This document shows, one piece after another, positions 42,241 through 50,673 of a stretch of 64,000 nucleotides of DNA. This DNA comes from an uncultured Robinsoniella sp. (GTDB lineage: Bacteria; Bacillota; Clostridia; Lachnospirales; Lachnospiraceae). Below the pieces are notes generated by a model. It had not been told where the DNA came from. It saw only the letters and a list, made by a program, of their open reading frames with translations, and made no database searches. Within the stretch, counting starts at the first letter, position 1. Every line of letters begins with the position of its first letter. A program made the translations under genes and the position numbers. The DNA lies in contig UQCR01000013.1 in the NCBI GenBank assembly GCA_900539655.1, positions 1 through 64,000 on the forward strand, given 5' to 3'.

Positions 42241-43677
42241 CTATTTTGCTTGTAATACGTGCATCATGTTAGTTATAGCACCCTCTCCGGTAACAACATT
42301 GGTAGCAGGATCACCAGCTGTAAAGATAACCAGATCCCCTTTATTAACGAGATTTTTCTGGCGCAGGGTAACCATAGGGCTGGAAATAATGTGCTCTGTT
42401 GTATTTTCGTTATTACCCTTCATAGGATAAACGCCCCAATATAACTGCATTCTGCGCACGGTGCACTCATTTGGAGAAATGGCATATATAGGCATCTCCG
42501 GTCTGAAATTAGAGATCAGTCTTGCGGTCTGTCCGGAAATAGTCGGTATTACAATACAGGCTGCGTCCAGGTTTCTTGCCGTAGATACGGTAGCAAATCC
42601 AACTGCACTGGAAATATTTTTCTTTCTTCTGCCTTTACTGTTTTTCACCAGCATTTTATAGTCCAGATGTAATTCTGTCGTTTCTGCAATTTTAACCATC
42701 ATCTTCAACGCTTCCAATGGATATTTACCCATTGCTGTTTCGCCAGAGAGCATGATTGCGTCACTACCGTCATATACAGCATTTGCTACATCTCCTGCTT
42801 CTGCTCTGGTTGGACGGGGATTGCGGATCATGGAATCCAGCATCTGGGTCGCCGTGATAACCGGTTTATAATGTTCATTACATTTATTGATAATCTTTTT
42901 CTGGATGTAAGGAACTTCATCGGCAGGAATTTCAACACCAAGGTCTCCTCTTGCTACCATGATTCCGTCTGCAACGTCAATAATTTCATCGATATTTGCA
43001 ATACCTTCGGCATTTTCAATCTTGGCAATTACATTGATATGTTCACCCTGATGATCTTTTAAAAGTTTTTTAATATCCCGGATACACTGGGCATTACGTA
43101 CAAAAGATGCTGCGATAAAATCAAAGCCCTGTTCAATTCCAAACAGAATATCTTCTTTGTCTTTGTCTGTCACACCAGGAAGATTTACGCTGACGTTCGG
43201 AACATTGACACCTTTACGTTCCCCAAGTTCACCGCCGTTTACAACAACGCATTCGATTTCTCTTTCAGAGACTTTCTTTACAACAAGTTCAATTAAGCCG
43301 TCGTCAATTAGAATAAAATCACCCTTTTTAACATCCTTTGTCAGTTCCGGATAAGTAATGGAGCATCTTTTATCATCGCCTTCGATTTCTTCCATTACCA
43401 GAGTAAACTCTTCGGCTTCTTTTAACTGTACTTTTTTGTGGTCTTTTAAAACACCGGTACGGATTTCCGGACCCTTGGTATCTAAAAGCATCGCAACAGG
43501 GATACCAAGTTCTGCACGAACCTCTTTTACCAGCTGGATTCTGCCAAGATGTTCTTCATGGTCACCATGTGAAAAATTAAAGCGGGCAACGTCCATGCCG
43601 TTATTAACCAGGTCACTGAGCAGTTCTCTGTTATTTGTATTTGGTCCCATTGTACATATAATTTTCGTTTTTTTCAT
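42241..43677 (-). CDS. pyk: Pyruvate kinase
   Basis: Glycolytic enzyme making pyruvate and ATP from phosphoenolpyruvate. The 478-residue protein carries KIICTMGPNTNN at the start, the active-site region IAKIENAEGIANIDEI with MVARGDLGVEIP, and SGETAMGKYPLEA. It ends at the normal position and lacks the C-terminal PEP-utiliser extension of Bacillus Pyk. It sits 40 nt after the rhomboid-like gene. Confidence 0.96.
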   Translation of the reverse strand: MKKTKIICTMGPNTNNRELLSDLVNNGMDVARFNFSHGDHEEHLGRIQLVKEVRAELGIPVAMLLDTKGPEIRTGVLKDHKKVQLKEAEEFTLVMEEIEGDDKRCSITYPELTKDVKKGDFILIDDGLIELVVKKVSEREIECVVVNGGELGERKGVNVPNVSVNLPGVTDKDKEDILFGIEQGFDFIAASFVRNAQCIRDIKKLLKDHQGEHINVIAKIENAEGIANIDEIIDVADGIMVARGDLGVEIPADEVPYIQKKIINKCNEHYKPVITATQMLDSMIRNPRPTRAEAGDVANAVYDGSDAIMLSGETAMGKYPLEALKMMVKIAETTELHLDYKMLVKNSKGRRKKNISSAVGFATVSTARNLDAACIVIPTISGQTARLISNFRPEMPIYAISPNECTVRRMQLYWGVYPMKGNNENTTEHIISSPMVTLRQKNLVNKGDLVIFTAGDPATNVVTGEGAITNMMHVLQAK

Positions 43678-43717
43678 AATGCGCCTCCTGATGTTGTTTA
43701 GTTAATTACTTAATTTT

Positions 43718-44551
43718 CTAACGGTGGTGCTTTTTTACGTGCTCATGTGTGAACAGATGATCCTGGCAGTATTCATAATTGCCGTCACATTTGGAACAGA
43801 AACGAAATTCCAGATCCTCTCCGTCCAACTCTGTTCTTCCGCATATTGCACATTTATGTTTGGTAAGACCGCCTGACGACTGTCTTGTTTCCTGCCGGAA
43901 CTTCTTTTTCCTTTTTATTTCACCGGGTGAAACCCTTCTGAAATCCCTTGTTCCAAGGAAGAAAATAATGAAGTTCATCAAAGATGCAATAATTGCAACT
44001 TTGATCGGCCAAGAGGATTTAAAGAAGGAAAACAGGATAAATACCCCATATAAGATTCCCATCCACTTGATCTTAATCGGTATAACAAAATACAATAACA
44101 CCTGCATATTGGGATAGCATAAAGCAAATGCAAGGAAAATTGACATATTAATATAATAAGTACTGAAAATAGGGCCGAATTTACCACCCCCGCCTAAGAT
44201 AAAGTACAGGATAAATGCTCCGATATCCGTGAACAGTATGCCGGCAAGAATGTATAGCGTATAACGGAATGCACCCCAGGTATTTTCCAGAGAAGTACCC
44301 AGTGAATAATAGAAAAACAACATGATAACCGTAAATATGCTAAGGGATTCCGGGGGAACTAAAATCCATGTAACAATACGCCAGATCTGGCCTCTTAAGA
44401 TATAGTAAGGCTCCAGCGTTAAAAAGTTCATGATATTAGGCTGAAATACATTAAATGTGTAACCCAGGATGTAGCAGATGATAAGGTATAGGGATAAATT
44501 ACGGATACCGTATCTGCCAAATTTACGTTCCAGTTTATTTATAAAGTCCAT
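43718..44551 (-). CDS. Rhomboid-like membrane protein with C-terminal zinc-finger-like domain
   Basis: A 277-residue protein with six membrane segments over residues 15-200, arranged as in rhomboid proteins (WRIVTWILVP after helix 1). The serine-protease motif GxSG and the helix-6 histidine are not visible, so it is probably an inactive rhomboid relative. A basic linker leads to a C-terminal domain with four cysteines (CAICG, CSKCDGNYEYC) and a His-rich end. Function unknown; it sits between corA and pyk. Confidence 0.65.
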   Translation of the reverse strand: MDFINKLERKFGRYGIRNLSLYLIICYILGYTFNVFQPNIMNFLTLEPYYILRGQIWRIVTWILVPPESLSIFTVIMLFFYYSLGTSLENTWGAFRYTLYILAGILFTDIGAFILYFILGGGGKFGPIFSTYYINMSIFLAFALCYPNMQVLLYFVIPIKIKWMGILYGVFILFSFFKSSWPIKVAIIASLMNFIIFFLGTRDFRRVSPGEIKRKKKFRQETRQSSGGLTKHKCAICGRTELDGEDLEFRFCSKCDGNYEYCQDHLFTHEHVKKHHR

Positions 44552-44565
44552 TTATACTACCTTTC

Positions 44566-45507
44566 TTAAAATAAATTCTTTTTTGAAAAAATCAATGCTA
44601 CAACAAGACTTAAAATTAATGAAAACAAAATAACCAGTGCAAATCCGTAGGGACTGCCGGAAAACGGCATACCGCTGGAATTCACATTCATTCCGTAAGC
44701 GCTGAAAATCATGGTCGGAATGGACATTACAATGGTAACGGTTGCTAAAAATTTCATTACAATATTCAGGTTATTGGAGATAACGGAAGCAAATGCATCC
44801 ATCATACCGCTTAAAATTCCGCTGTAAATATTTGCCATTTCAATAGCCTGCTTATTTTCAATGATGACATCTTCCAAAAGTTCAGTATCTTCAGGATAAT
44901 GTTTGATACCTTCTGTTTTGAGCAGTTTCTCCAGGACAACTTCGTTAGACCGGAGAGAGGTTGTAAAATATACCAGACTCTTTTCCAGCTCCAGCAGCTC
45001 GATAAGCTCCTGGTTTTTGGTGGACAGGTGAAGCTTTTTCTCCACGACTTCGCTCTTCTTATCAATGATACGCAGATAATGCAGAAACATCGTCGCATTC
45101 TTATACAGAATCTGTAAGATAAAACGTGTTTTTTTATAGGTAAAGAAATTTCGTACCCTGCCGTCCATAAAAGCGGAAAGCACCGGAGTGTCTTCCAGGC
45201 ATACGGTAAAAATTATTTCATCCGTTACAATAATGGACATGGGAATTGTTCCGTACCAGTCTTTGTCATTACGTTCCTCGATGACCGGTATATCTACCAG
45301 AATCATCGTATAGTTATCTTCTACTTCAATTCTGGACCGTTCTTCTTCATCCAGAGGTGCCCGCAGGTCATCTACCTCGATATTGTATTCGTTAGCGATA
45401 TCTAATATTTCTGTTGCTGTAGGGTCTACTAACGCAATCCAGCAGCCCTCCTGTGCTTCATTTACCTGATGAATTGCACCATCGATTGTTCTGTAAATTT
45501 TGATCAT
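44566..45507 (-). CDS. corA: CorA-family magnesium transporter
   Basis: A 313-residue divalent cation channel: large cytoplasmic N-terminal domain, long helix, then two C-terminal membrane helices with the YGMN selectivity motif (YGMNVNSSGMPF) between them and a basic KKNLF end. It imports Mg2+, possibly Co2+ or Ni2+. The ATG at 45507 has AAGGAG about 11 nt upstream. A consensus promoter and a 160-nt leader containing a small ORF precede it. Confidence 0.93.
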   Translation of the reverse strand: MIKIYRTIDGAIHQVNEAQEGCWIALVDPTATEILDIANEYNIEVDDLRAPLDEEERSRIEVEDNYTMILVDIPVIEERNDKDWYGTIPMSIIVTDEIIFTVCLEDTPVLSAFMDGRVRNFFTYKKTRFILQILYKNATMFLHYLRIIDKKSEVVEKKLHLSTKNQELIELLELEKSLVYFTTSLRSNEVVLEKLLKTEGIKHYPEDTELLEDVIIENKQAIEMANIYSGILSGMMDAFASVISNNLNIVMKFLATVTIVMSIPTMIFSAYGMNVNSSGMPFSGSPYGFALVILFSLILSLVVALIFSKKNLF

Positions 45508-45533
45508 GATTCCATAATCTCCTTTCAATTATC

Positions 45534-45570
45534 CATAGAACAGGATAATCGTCTGAAGGCCTGTCCTATG
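45534..45570 (-). promoter_or_regulatory. Leader hairpin between the small ORF and corA
   Basis: 11-bp arms CATAGGACAGG/CCTGTTCTATG (one wobble). The 5' arm includes the stop codon of the leader ORF, and the 3' arm ends 10 nt before the corA Shine-Dalgarno. A ribosome finishing the leader ORF would cover the 5' arm and open this hairpin. Confidence 0.55.
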
Positions 45571-45628
45571 CGTATTTTTCTATATGAACTTCACTATTAT
45601 TTTCCCTAGGACTAGGACCACCCTCCAT
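45566..45628 (-). CDS. Putative 20-residue leader peptide upstream of corA
   Basis: A short ORF beginning MEGGPSPREN and ending EKYA, with AAAGGAA about 11 nt before ATG. It lies in the corA 5' leader, about 40 nt after the predicted transcription start. The acidic residue and alternating prolines right after the start resemble MgtL-type leader peptides, whose early Glu/Asp-Pro codons destabilise ribosomes at low Mg2+. This is a resemblance in composition only. Confidence 0.4.
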   Translation of the reverse strand: MEGGPSPRENNSEVHIEKYA

Positions 45629-45676
45629 GGAATCACACTTCCTTTCTTTCTCCAAAATATCTTGCAACTAAAGGAC

Positions 45677-45705
45677 ATTATAAAGACTAAAAAACTATTT
45701 GTCAA
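45677..45705 (-). promoter_or_regulatory. Consensus sigma-A promoter for corA
   Basis: TTGACA, 17 nt, TATAAT on the minus strand: a perfect match, leaving a 160-nt leader before corA. Confidence 0.9.
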
Positions 45706-45730
45706 TCTCAGCTATCATTTTTTTCATCTC

Positions 45731-45759
45731 TTTACAATATTTTAACAATTAGGTATACT
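45731..45759 (+). promoter_or_regulatory. Promoter for aroC
   Basis: TTTACA, 17 nt, TATACT, divergent from and close to the corA promoter (about 25 nt between the -35 boxes). Confidence 0.7.
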
Positions 45760-45809
45760 AGTAAGAGGCAATAGAATGGCTGACTCATATTGTACACAAG
45801 GAGGATATT

Positions 45810-46916
45810 ATGGCAGGATCAACATTTGGCAATCAATTTAAAATAACGACCTGGGGAGAATCACACGGAAAAGGCATCGGTGTTGTCGTGGACGGGTGTC
45901 CGGCAGGACTGGCTCTTTGCGAAGAGGATATACAAAAGAATTTAGACCGGAGAAAACCCGGACAGAGTAAATATTCCACTCCACGCAAAGAAGACGATGC
46001 GGTAGAAATCCTCTCCGGTGTTTTTGAAGGAAAAACAACTGGCACTCCGATTTCCATGGTTGTTTATAATAAAACACAGCGCTCTTCCGATTATGGAGAA
46101 ATCGCCGATTATTACAGACCGGGACATGCGGATCTGACTTATGACACAAAATACGGCTTCCGGGATTACCGGGGAGGCGGCCGTTCATCCGGAAGGGAAA
46201 CCATCGGCCGGGTTGCCGGCGGTGCCATTGCAATTAAAATCCTGGATCTGTTGGGCGTGCAGCTCCTGACTTACACCAGATCTATCGGTCCTGTAAAAAT
46301 AGATAATAATAATTTTGACCGTAGTATTATTTCCCAAAATCCACTATATATGCCAGATGCTGAGGCAGCTGAGCGTGCAGGTGCATTTTTAGAGGAATGC
46401 ATGCAGCATGGAGATTCCTCCGGAGGCATGATCGAATGCATAGTAAAAAATATGATTCCTGGAGCCGGCGATCCGGTATTTGAAAAATTAGATGCGAATC
46501 TGGGTAAGGCACTTCTTTCCATAGGAGCCGTCAAGTCTTTTGAAATCGGTGACGGGATAGCCGCCGCACAGGCTCTAGGAAGTGAAAATAATGATCAGTA
46601 TACCCTGTCATCAGAAGGGAATAAGGTTAAACTGACCAATCACTCCGGCGGAGTACTGGGGGGAATCAGTGACGGCAGCGACATTCTCCTGCGGGTGGGA
46701 ATAAAACCAACCCCATCTATTAAAAAGGAACAGTCTACCATTACAAAAGATGGCAGAAGCATACAGATAAAAGTGAAAGGACGACATGATCCTGTGATCG
46801 TTCCTCGCGCCGTTGTAGTTGTGGAATCCATGACGGCTATCACTTTACTGGATATGCTGTTTGCCAGCATGACATCTCAGATGGATGGTTTGATCCGGTT
46901 CTTCCAAAGACCTTAA
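45810..46916 (+). CDS. aroC: Chorismate synthase
   Basis: Flavin-dependent last enzyme of the shikimate pathway, converting EPSP to chorismate. The 368-residue protein has all three signatures: GESHGKGIGVVVDGCPAG, the GGGRSSGRETIGRVAGGA phosphate-binding region, and the C-terminal GRHDPVIVPRAVVV. Start ATG follows AAGGAGG. It is a single-gene unit with its own promoter and a strong terminator. Confidence 0.97.
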   Translation: MAGSTFGNQFKITTWGESHGKGIGVVVDGCPAGLALCEEDIQKNLDRRKPGQSKYSTPRKEDDAVEILSGVFEGKTTGTPISMVVYNKTQRSSDYGEIADYYRPGHADLTYDTKYGFRDYRGGGRSSGRETIGRVAGGAIAIKILDLLGVQLLTYTRSIGPVKIDNNNFDRSIISQNPLYMPDAEAAERAGAFLEECMQHGDSSGGMIECIVKNMIPGAGDPVFEKLDANLGKALLSIGAVKSFEIGDGIAAAQALGSENNDQYTLSSEGNKVKLTNHSGGVLGGISDGSDILLRVGIKPTPSIKKEQSTITKDGRSIQIKVKGRHDPVIVPRAVVVVESMTAITLLDMLFASMTSQMDGLIRFFQRP

Positions 46917-46933
46917 TGGTTATTTCTGGACAT

Positions 46934-46968
46934 AAAAAAGCAGCTGCATTTTTGCAGCTGTCTTTTTT
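46934..46968. terminator. Bidirectional terminator between aroC and the lactonase gene
   Basis: Stem CAGCTGCA/TGCAGCTG (941-948 and 953-960 of the 46-kb line) with AAAAAAG before and TCTTTTTT after, between convergent genes. Confidence 0.9.
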
Positions 46969-46979
46969 ATAACATTCTT

Positions 46980-48038
46980 TTATGACTCTTCCACTTTTGA
47001 AATCAAGATACAATTTGGCGTTTCCACTTTTACTGGTTTGCCTTTCATGATCAATAACCCTTTCTCATAATCGATGGTGAAGAATCGGATTTCATTGCTT
47101 TCATGATTAAGTACAACTAATGTCTTTTCATCAGGGAACACATCGATGTCTTTTGGATAATCACCGCTGATTGGTAAAATGCAGATCTCTTCCAGCATGC
47201 CGTTATCCGGATTAATGCGGAATACGCCGGCACTGTTGTCTCCTGCCGAAGAACAGAACAGGTATTTCCCACTGGGGGCAATCTTAAGACCCGATGCTGC
47301 ACAGGTGCCTTCTTTTTGATCCATTGGCGTGCTTACAGTCTGTATCAAGTCAAATTGCGGGGATTTTCCGGTTCCGTCATAGGTATATACATTTATTTCA
47401 TTGCTCAGTTCACAGATTACATAAGCATATTTACCATCTTTACTGAAACGGATGATTCTGGGACCTGATTCCAGCTCGCATCTTAAAATATCATATAATT
47501 TTAATTTTCCGGAGACCGGGTTCACGGTATATAATTTTATATGGTCAATTCCATTATCTACCACACAGAGATATTTTCCGTCCGGTGTTGGCATTACACA
47601 GCTGATATGAGGTCTGAAGTTACGTTCAGCAACGCTTCCAAGCCCCTTATGGAATATGCCGTCTACAACGCTGCCCAGGCGGCCGTCCTGGTGAATCCGC
47701 ACAACGCTGACTTTACCGTCGTGGTATCCGCCTACAAATAAGAACTTTCCATCCAGGTCAGTGGAAAGAAAGCAACCTCTCATACCATCGATATCCACCT
47801 GGTTAATCGGCTCTAAATCGCCGTTGGGGAATATTTTTAAAACTTCTACACCTTCATCTGCTATGGAATACAGATATTGTCCATTTGGAGATTTTGTAAT
47901 ATGGGAAGCGTTATTGACCGAAACCACATTTCGTTCTGCCATTGTCCCCTCTTCTATATTTAAATCATAAATATGGATACCAACACTGCTTCCATGTGTA
48001 TATGTACCTACATAAGCAACGTATTTACTCTTGCTCAT
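46980..48038 (-). CDS. Lactonase family beta-propeller protein (6-phosphogluconolactonase-like)
   Basis: A 352-residue seven-bladed propeller protein of the YkgB/Pgl lactonase family, starting YVAYVGTYTHGSSVGIHIYDL with regular blade repeats such as DGKYLCVVDNGIDHIKLYTV and SGKYLFCSSAGDNSAGVFRI. Members hydrolyse 6-phosphogluconolactone in the pentose phosphate pathway or other lactones; the substrate here is not certain. A lactonase acting on lactone signals is only a remote idea. Start ATG follows AAGGAGG. Confidence 0.8.
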   Translation of the reverse strand: MSKSKYVAYVGTYTHGSSVGIHIYDLNIEEGTMAERNVVSVNNASHITKSPNGQYLYSIADEGVEVLKIFPNGDLEPINQVDIDGMRGCFLSTDLDGKFLFVGGYHDGKVSVVRIHQDGRLGSVVDGIFHKGLGSVAERNFRPHISCVMPTPDGKYLCVVDNGIDHIKLYTVNPVSGKLKLYDILRCELESGPRIIRFSKDGKYAYVICELSNEINVYTYDGTGKSPQFDLIQTVSTPMDQKEGTCAASGLKIAPSGKYLFCSSAGDNSAGVFRINPDNGMLEEICILPISGDYPKDIDVFPDEKTLVVLNHESNEIRFFTIDYEKGLLIMKGKPVKVETPNCILISKVEES

Positions 48039-48133
48039 TTTCTTATCCTCCTTAGCTGAAAAACTTATGTCTCATTAATTTCTTCTATCTTACCATAAAC
48101 TGAACTATTTGTTAATAGAAATCAGAAGAAAAA

Positions 48134-48199
48134 TTTAGCAAATAGTGCGTGACAATCTGATTATTCTATGCTATATTGTTTCTGTTTACAATTGCTAAA
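48134..48199 (+). promoter_or_regulatory. Promoter of the polyamine operon flanked by inverted arms
   Basis: GTGACA (48149-48154), 17 nt, TATATT (48172-48177). TTTAGCAA (48134-48141) and its complement TTGCTAAA (48192-48199) flank the promoter on both sides, a layout that suits repression by the adjacent regulator, perhaps with looping. Confidence 0.55.
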
Positions 48200-48239
48200 C
48201 TTTATGTTTATTCATACTATTAGTTAAAGAGGTAGGAAA

Positions 48240-48779
48240 ATGGTTATCGGACAAAAGCTAAAAGAACTGCGTATTGCCAAGGGCCTGACCCAGGAAGAAC
48301 TGGCTGGAAGGGCTGAACTTTCCAAAGGTTTTATCTCCCAGCTGGAACGGGATCTGACGTCGCCGTCAATTGCCACTCTGGTGGATATCCTCCAGTGCCT
48401 GGGCACGAATCTGAATGAGTTTTTCTGTGAAACGACGGAAGAACAGGTGGTATTTCATGACACAGATTATTTTCAAAAGGTTGACTCTGAATTTTTCAAT
48501 AAAATTGAATGGATCATTCCCAATGCCCAGAAAAATATTATGGAGCCTATCCGCCTGACTTTAGAACCCGGCGGAAGCACTTATCCGGACAATCCCCATG
48601 AGGGGGAAGAATTTGGATATGTATTACAGGGGAATATTACCCTGTTTATTGGTAAACGTAATTATAAGGTAAAAAAGGGAGAATCATTTTATTTCAATCC
48701 AAGCCAAAGACATTATATTAAAAATACAGGGAAAAGCAGCGCTGTCCTGATCTGGGTCAGCTCTCCGCCCAGCTTTTAA
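48240..48779 (+). CDS. XRE-cupin transcriptional regulator of the polyamine operon
   Basis: A 179-residue regulator: N-terminal HTH of the XRE type (IGQKLKELRIAKGLTQEELAGRAELSKGFISQLE) and a C-terminal cupin sensor domain (about 105-175, HEGEEFGYVLQG, GESFYFNPSQRHYI). This is the PuuR-type layout. It starts the potABCD operon, 15 nt before potA, and most likely senses polyamines and represses its own promoter. Confidence 0.9.
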   Translation: MVIGQKLKELRIAKGLTQEELAGRAELSKGFISQLERDLTSPSIATLVDILQCLGTNLNEFFCETTEEQVVFHDTDYFQKVDSEFFNKIEWIIPNAQKNIMEPIRLTLEPGGSTYPDNPHEGEEFGYVLQGNITLFIGKRNYKVKKGESFYFNPSQRHYIKNTGKSSAVLIWVSSPPSF

Positions 48780-48794
48780 ATCAGGAGGTACGAC

Positions 48795-49868
48795 ATGAGT
48801 AATAAATTAATAGACTTAACCCATATAACAAAATCCTATGACGGGCAAAAGGTACTGGATGATCTGAATCTTTATATACGGCAGAATGAATTTTTAACCC
48901 TGCTTGGACCCAGTGGCTGCGGTAAGACTACTACCCTGCGCATTCTGGGGGGATTTGAGAATCCTGACAGTGGCAATATAATTTTTGACGGAAAAGACAT
49001 AACGAATCTTCCGGCAAATAAACGCCAGTTAAATACAGTATTTCAAAAATATGCGCTTTTTACCCATATGACCATCTCGGAAAATATAGCTTTTGGACTG
49101 AAAATTAAAAATAAAAGCAAAAGTTATATCAACGACAAAATCAAATATGCTTTAAAACTGGTTAATCTAGAGGGATATGAAAACCGCTCTCCTGATTCCT
49201 TAAGCGGCGGCCAGCAGCAGCGAATTGCAATTGCACGGGCTATTGTAAATGAGCCGAAAGTACTTCTTCTGGATGAACCTCTTGGGGCGCTGGATTTAAA
49301 GCTGAGACAGGATATGCAGTATGAATTAATCCGCCTTAAAAATGAGCTGGGTATTACCTTTATCTATGTAACCCATGACCAGGAAGAAGCTTTGACCATG
49401 TCAGATACCATTGTAGTTATGAACCAGGGATACATTCAGCAGATCGGATCTCCCGAGGATATCTATAATGAGCCGGAGAATGCATTTGTGGCTGATTTTA
49501 TCGGTGACAGCAATATTATCGCGGCAACCTTTATGGAAGATAAACTTGTTAAAATCCTGGGTGTGCCTTTCCCCTGCGTAGATGTGGGATTTGGGCATAA
49601 CAAGCCTGTGGATGTGGTGATCCGTCCCGAGGACATTGACCTTGTAAAACCGGAAGAAGGAACCATAACAGGTGTCGTAACCCATCTTATATTCAAAGGA
49701 GTGCACTATGAAATGGAAGTACTTGCCAATAATCATGAATGGCTTGTACACAGCACAGACCTCTTCCCGGTGGGTACGGAAGTGGGCATCCATGTGGATC
49801 CTTTTGATATTCAGATTATGAATAAACCTATTTCAGAAGATGAGGAGGCGGTAAATATTGAAGAGTAA
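48795..49868 (+). CDS. potA: Spermidine/putrescine ABC transporter ATP-binding protein
   Basis: The ATPase of a polyamine importer, 357 residues. Walker A GPSGCGKTTTLRI at about 38, signature LSGGQQQRIAIARAI, Walker B VLLLDEPLGALD, H-loop VTHDQEEAL, and a C-terminal TOBE domain (about 280-345). It overlaps potB by 11 nt. Confidence 0.95.
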   Translation: MSNKLIDLTHITKSYDGQKVLDDLNLYIRQNEFLTLLGPSGCGKTTTLRILGGFENPDSGNIIFDGKDITNLPANKRQLNTVFQKYALFTHMTISENIAFGLKIKNKSKSYINDKIKYALKLVNLEGYENRSPDSLSGGQQQRIAIARAIVNEPKVLLLDEPLGALDLKLRQDMQYELIRLKNELGITFIYVTHDQEEALTMSDTIVVMNQGYIQQIGSPEDIYNEPENAFVADFIGDSNIIAATFMEDKLVKILGVPFPCVDVGFGHNKPVDVVIRPEDIDLVKPEEGTITGVVTHLIFKGVHYEMEVLANNHEWLVHSTDLFPVGTEVGIHVDPFDIQIMNKPISEDEEAVNIEE

Positions 49869-50673
49869 ACGACTTTTAGCCGGCCCTTATCTGTTCTGGG
49901 CTGTTTCCTTTATCATTATTCCGCTGCTGATGATCGTATATTATGGTTTGACTGCGGAAGACAAGACCTTTACGCTGATGAATATTGCTAAAATTACCAC
50001 ACCAGAGAATTTAAAAGCGCTGGGACTTGCAATACTGCTGGCTGTGATCAGTACCGTGATCTGCCTGGTACTGGCATATCCGCTGGCAATGATTTTAAGT
50101 TCCTCTAATATGAACCAGTCCAGTTTTATAGTTTTGATATTTATTTTGCCCATGTGGATGAACTTTTTGTTAAGGACGATGGCGTGGCAGAACCTTCTGG
50201 AAAAGAACGGGGTGTTGAATGATATCCTGACGTTTTTTCACCTGGCGCCGTTAGAGATTATAAATACACCCTACGCAATTGTGCTGGGCATGGTTTACAA
50301 TTTTCTACCCTTTATGGTACTGCCCTTATATAATATCCTGAGTAAAATAGATAAGGATGTAATCAATGCGGCAAAGGATTTGGGTGCCAATAACTTTCAG
50401 ACTTTTGTAAAGATAACCTTTCCGCTGAGCCTTCCGGGAATCATCAGCGGTATAACCATGGTTTTCGTCCCGGCACTTACTACTTTTGTGATTTCGGACC
50501 TCCTGGGCGGCGGCAAGATTTTGCTGATCGGAAATGTGATCGAACAGACCTTTAAGCAGGGAAGCAACTGGAATCTGGGCAGCGGACTGTCCCTGGTACT
50601 GATGGTCTTCGTAATTGCCAGTATGGCTCTGGTTTCCAAATACGATAAAGATGGAGAGGGGGCTACATTCTAA
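49858..50673 (+). CDS. potB: Spermidine/putrescine ABC transporter permease PotB
   Basis: A 271-residue inner-membrane permease with six helices and the EAA loop NAAKDLGANNFQTFVKITF that contacts PotA. The start is TTG at 49858, set by GAGGAGG 9 nt upstream inside the end of potA. Its stop overlaps the potCD start (TAATG), indicating coupled translation. Confidence 0.94.
   Translation: MKSKRLLAGPYLFWAVSFIIIPLLMIVYYGLTAEDKTFTLMNIAKITTPENLKALGLAILLAVISTVICLVLAYPLAMILSSSNMNQSSFIVLIFILPMWMNFLLRTMAWQNLLEKNGVLNDILTFFHLAPLEIINTPYAIVLGMVYNFLPFMVLPLYNILSKIDKDVINAAKDLGANNFQTFVKITFPLSLPGIISGITMVFVPALTTFVISDLLGGGKILLIGNVIEQTFKQGSNWNLGSGLSLVLMVFVIASMALVSKYDKDGEGATF

Noticed and set aside
45508..45670. 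M-box (ykoK) magnesium riboswitch in the corA leader
   Set aside because: None of the conserved M-box core segments could be recognised; the leader ORF plus hairpin explains the length better.
46980..48038. The lactonase as a quorum-quenching partner of the agr lactone signal
   Set aside because: It is 25 kb away, and the family is best matched to sugar lactones; nothing in the sequence links it to peptide lactones.
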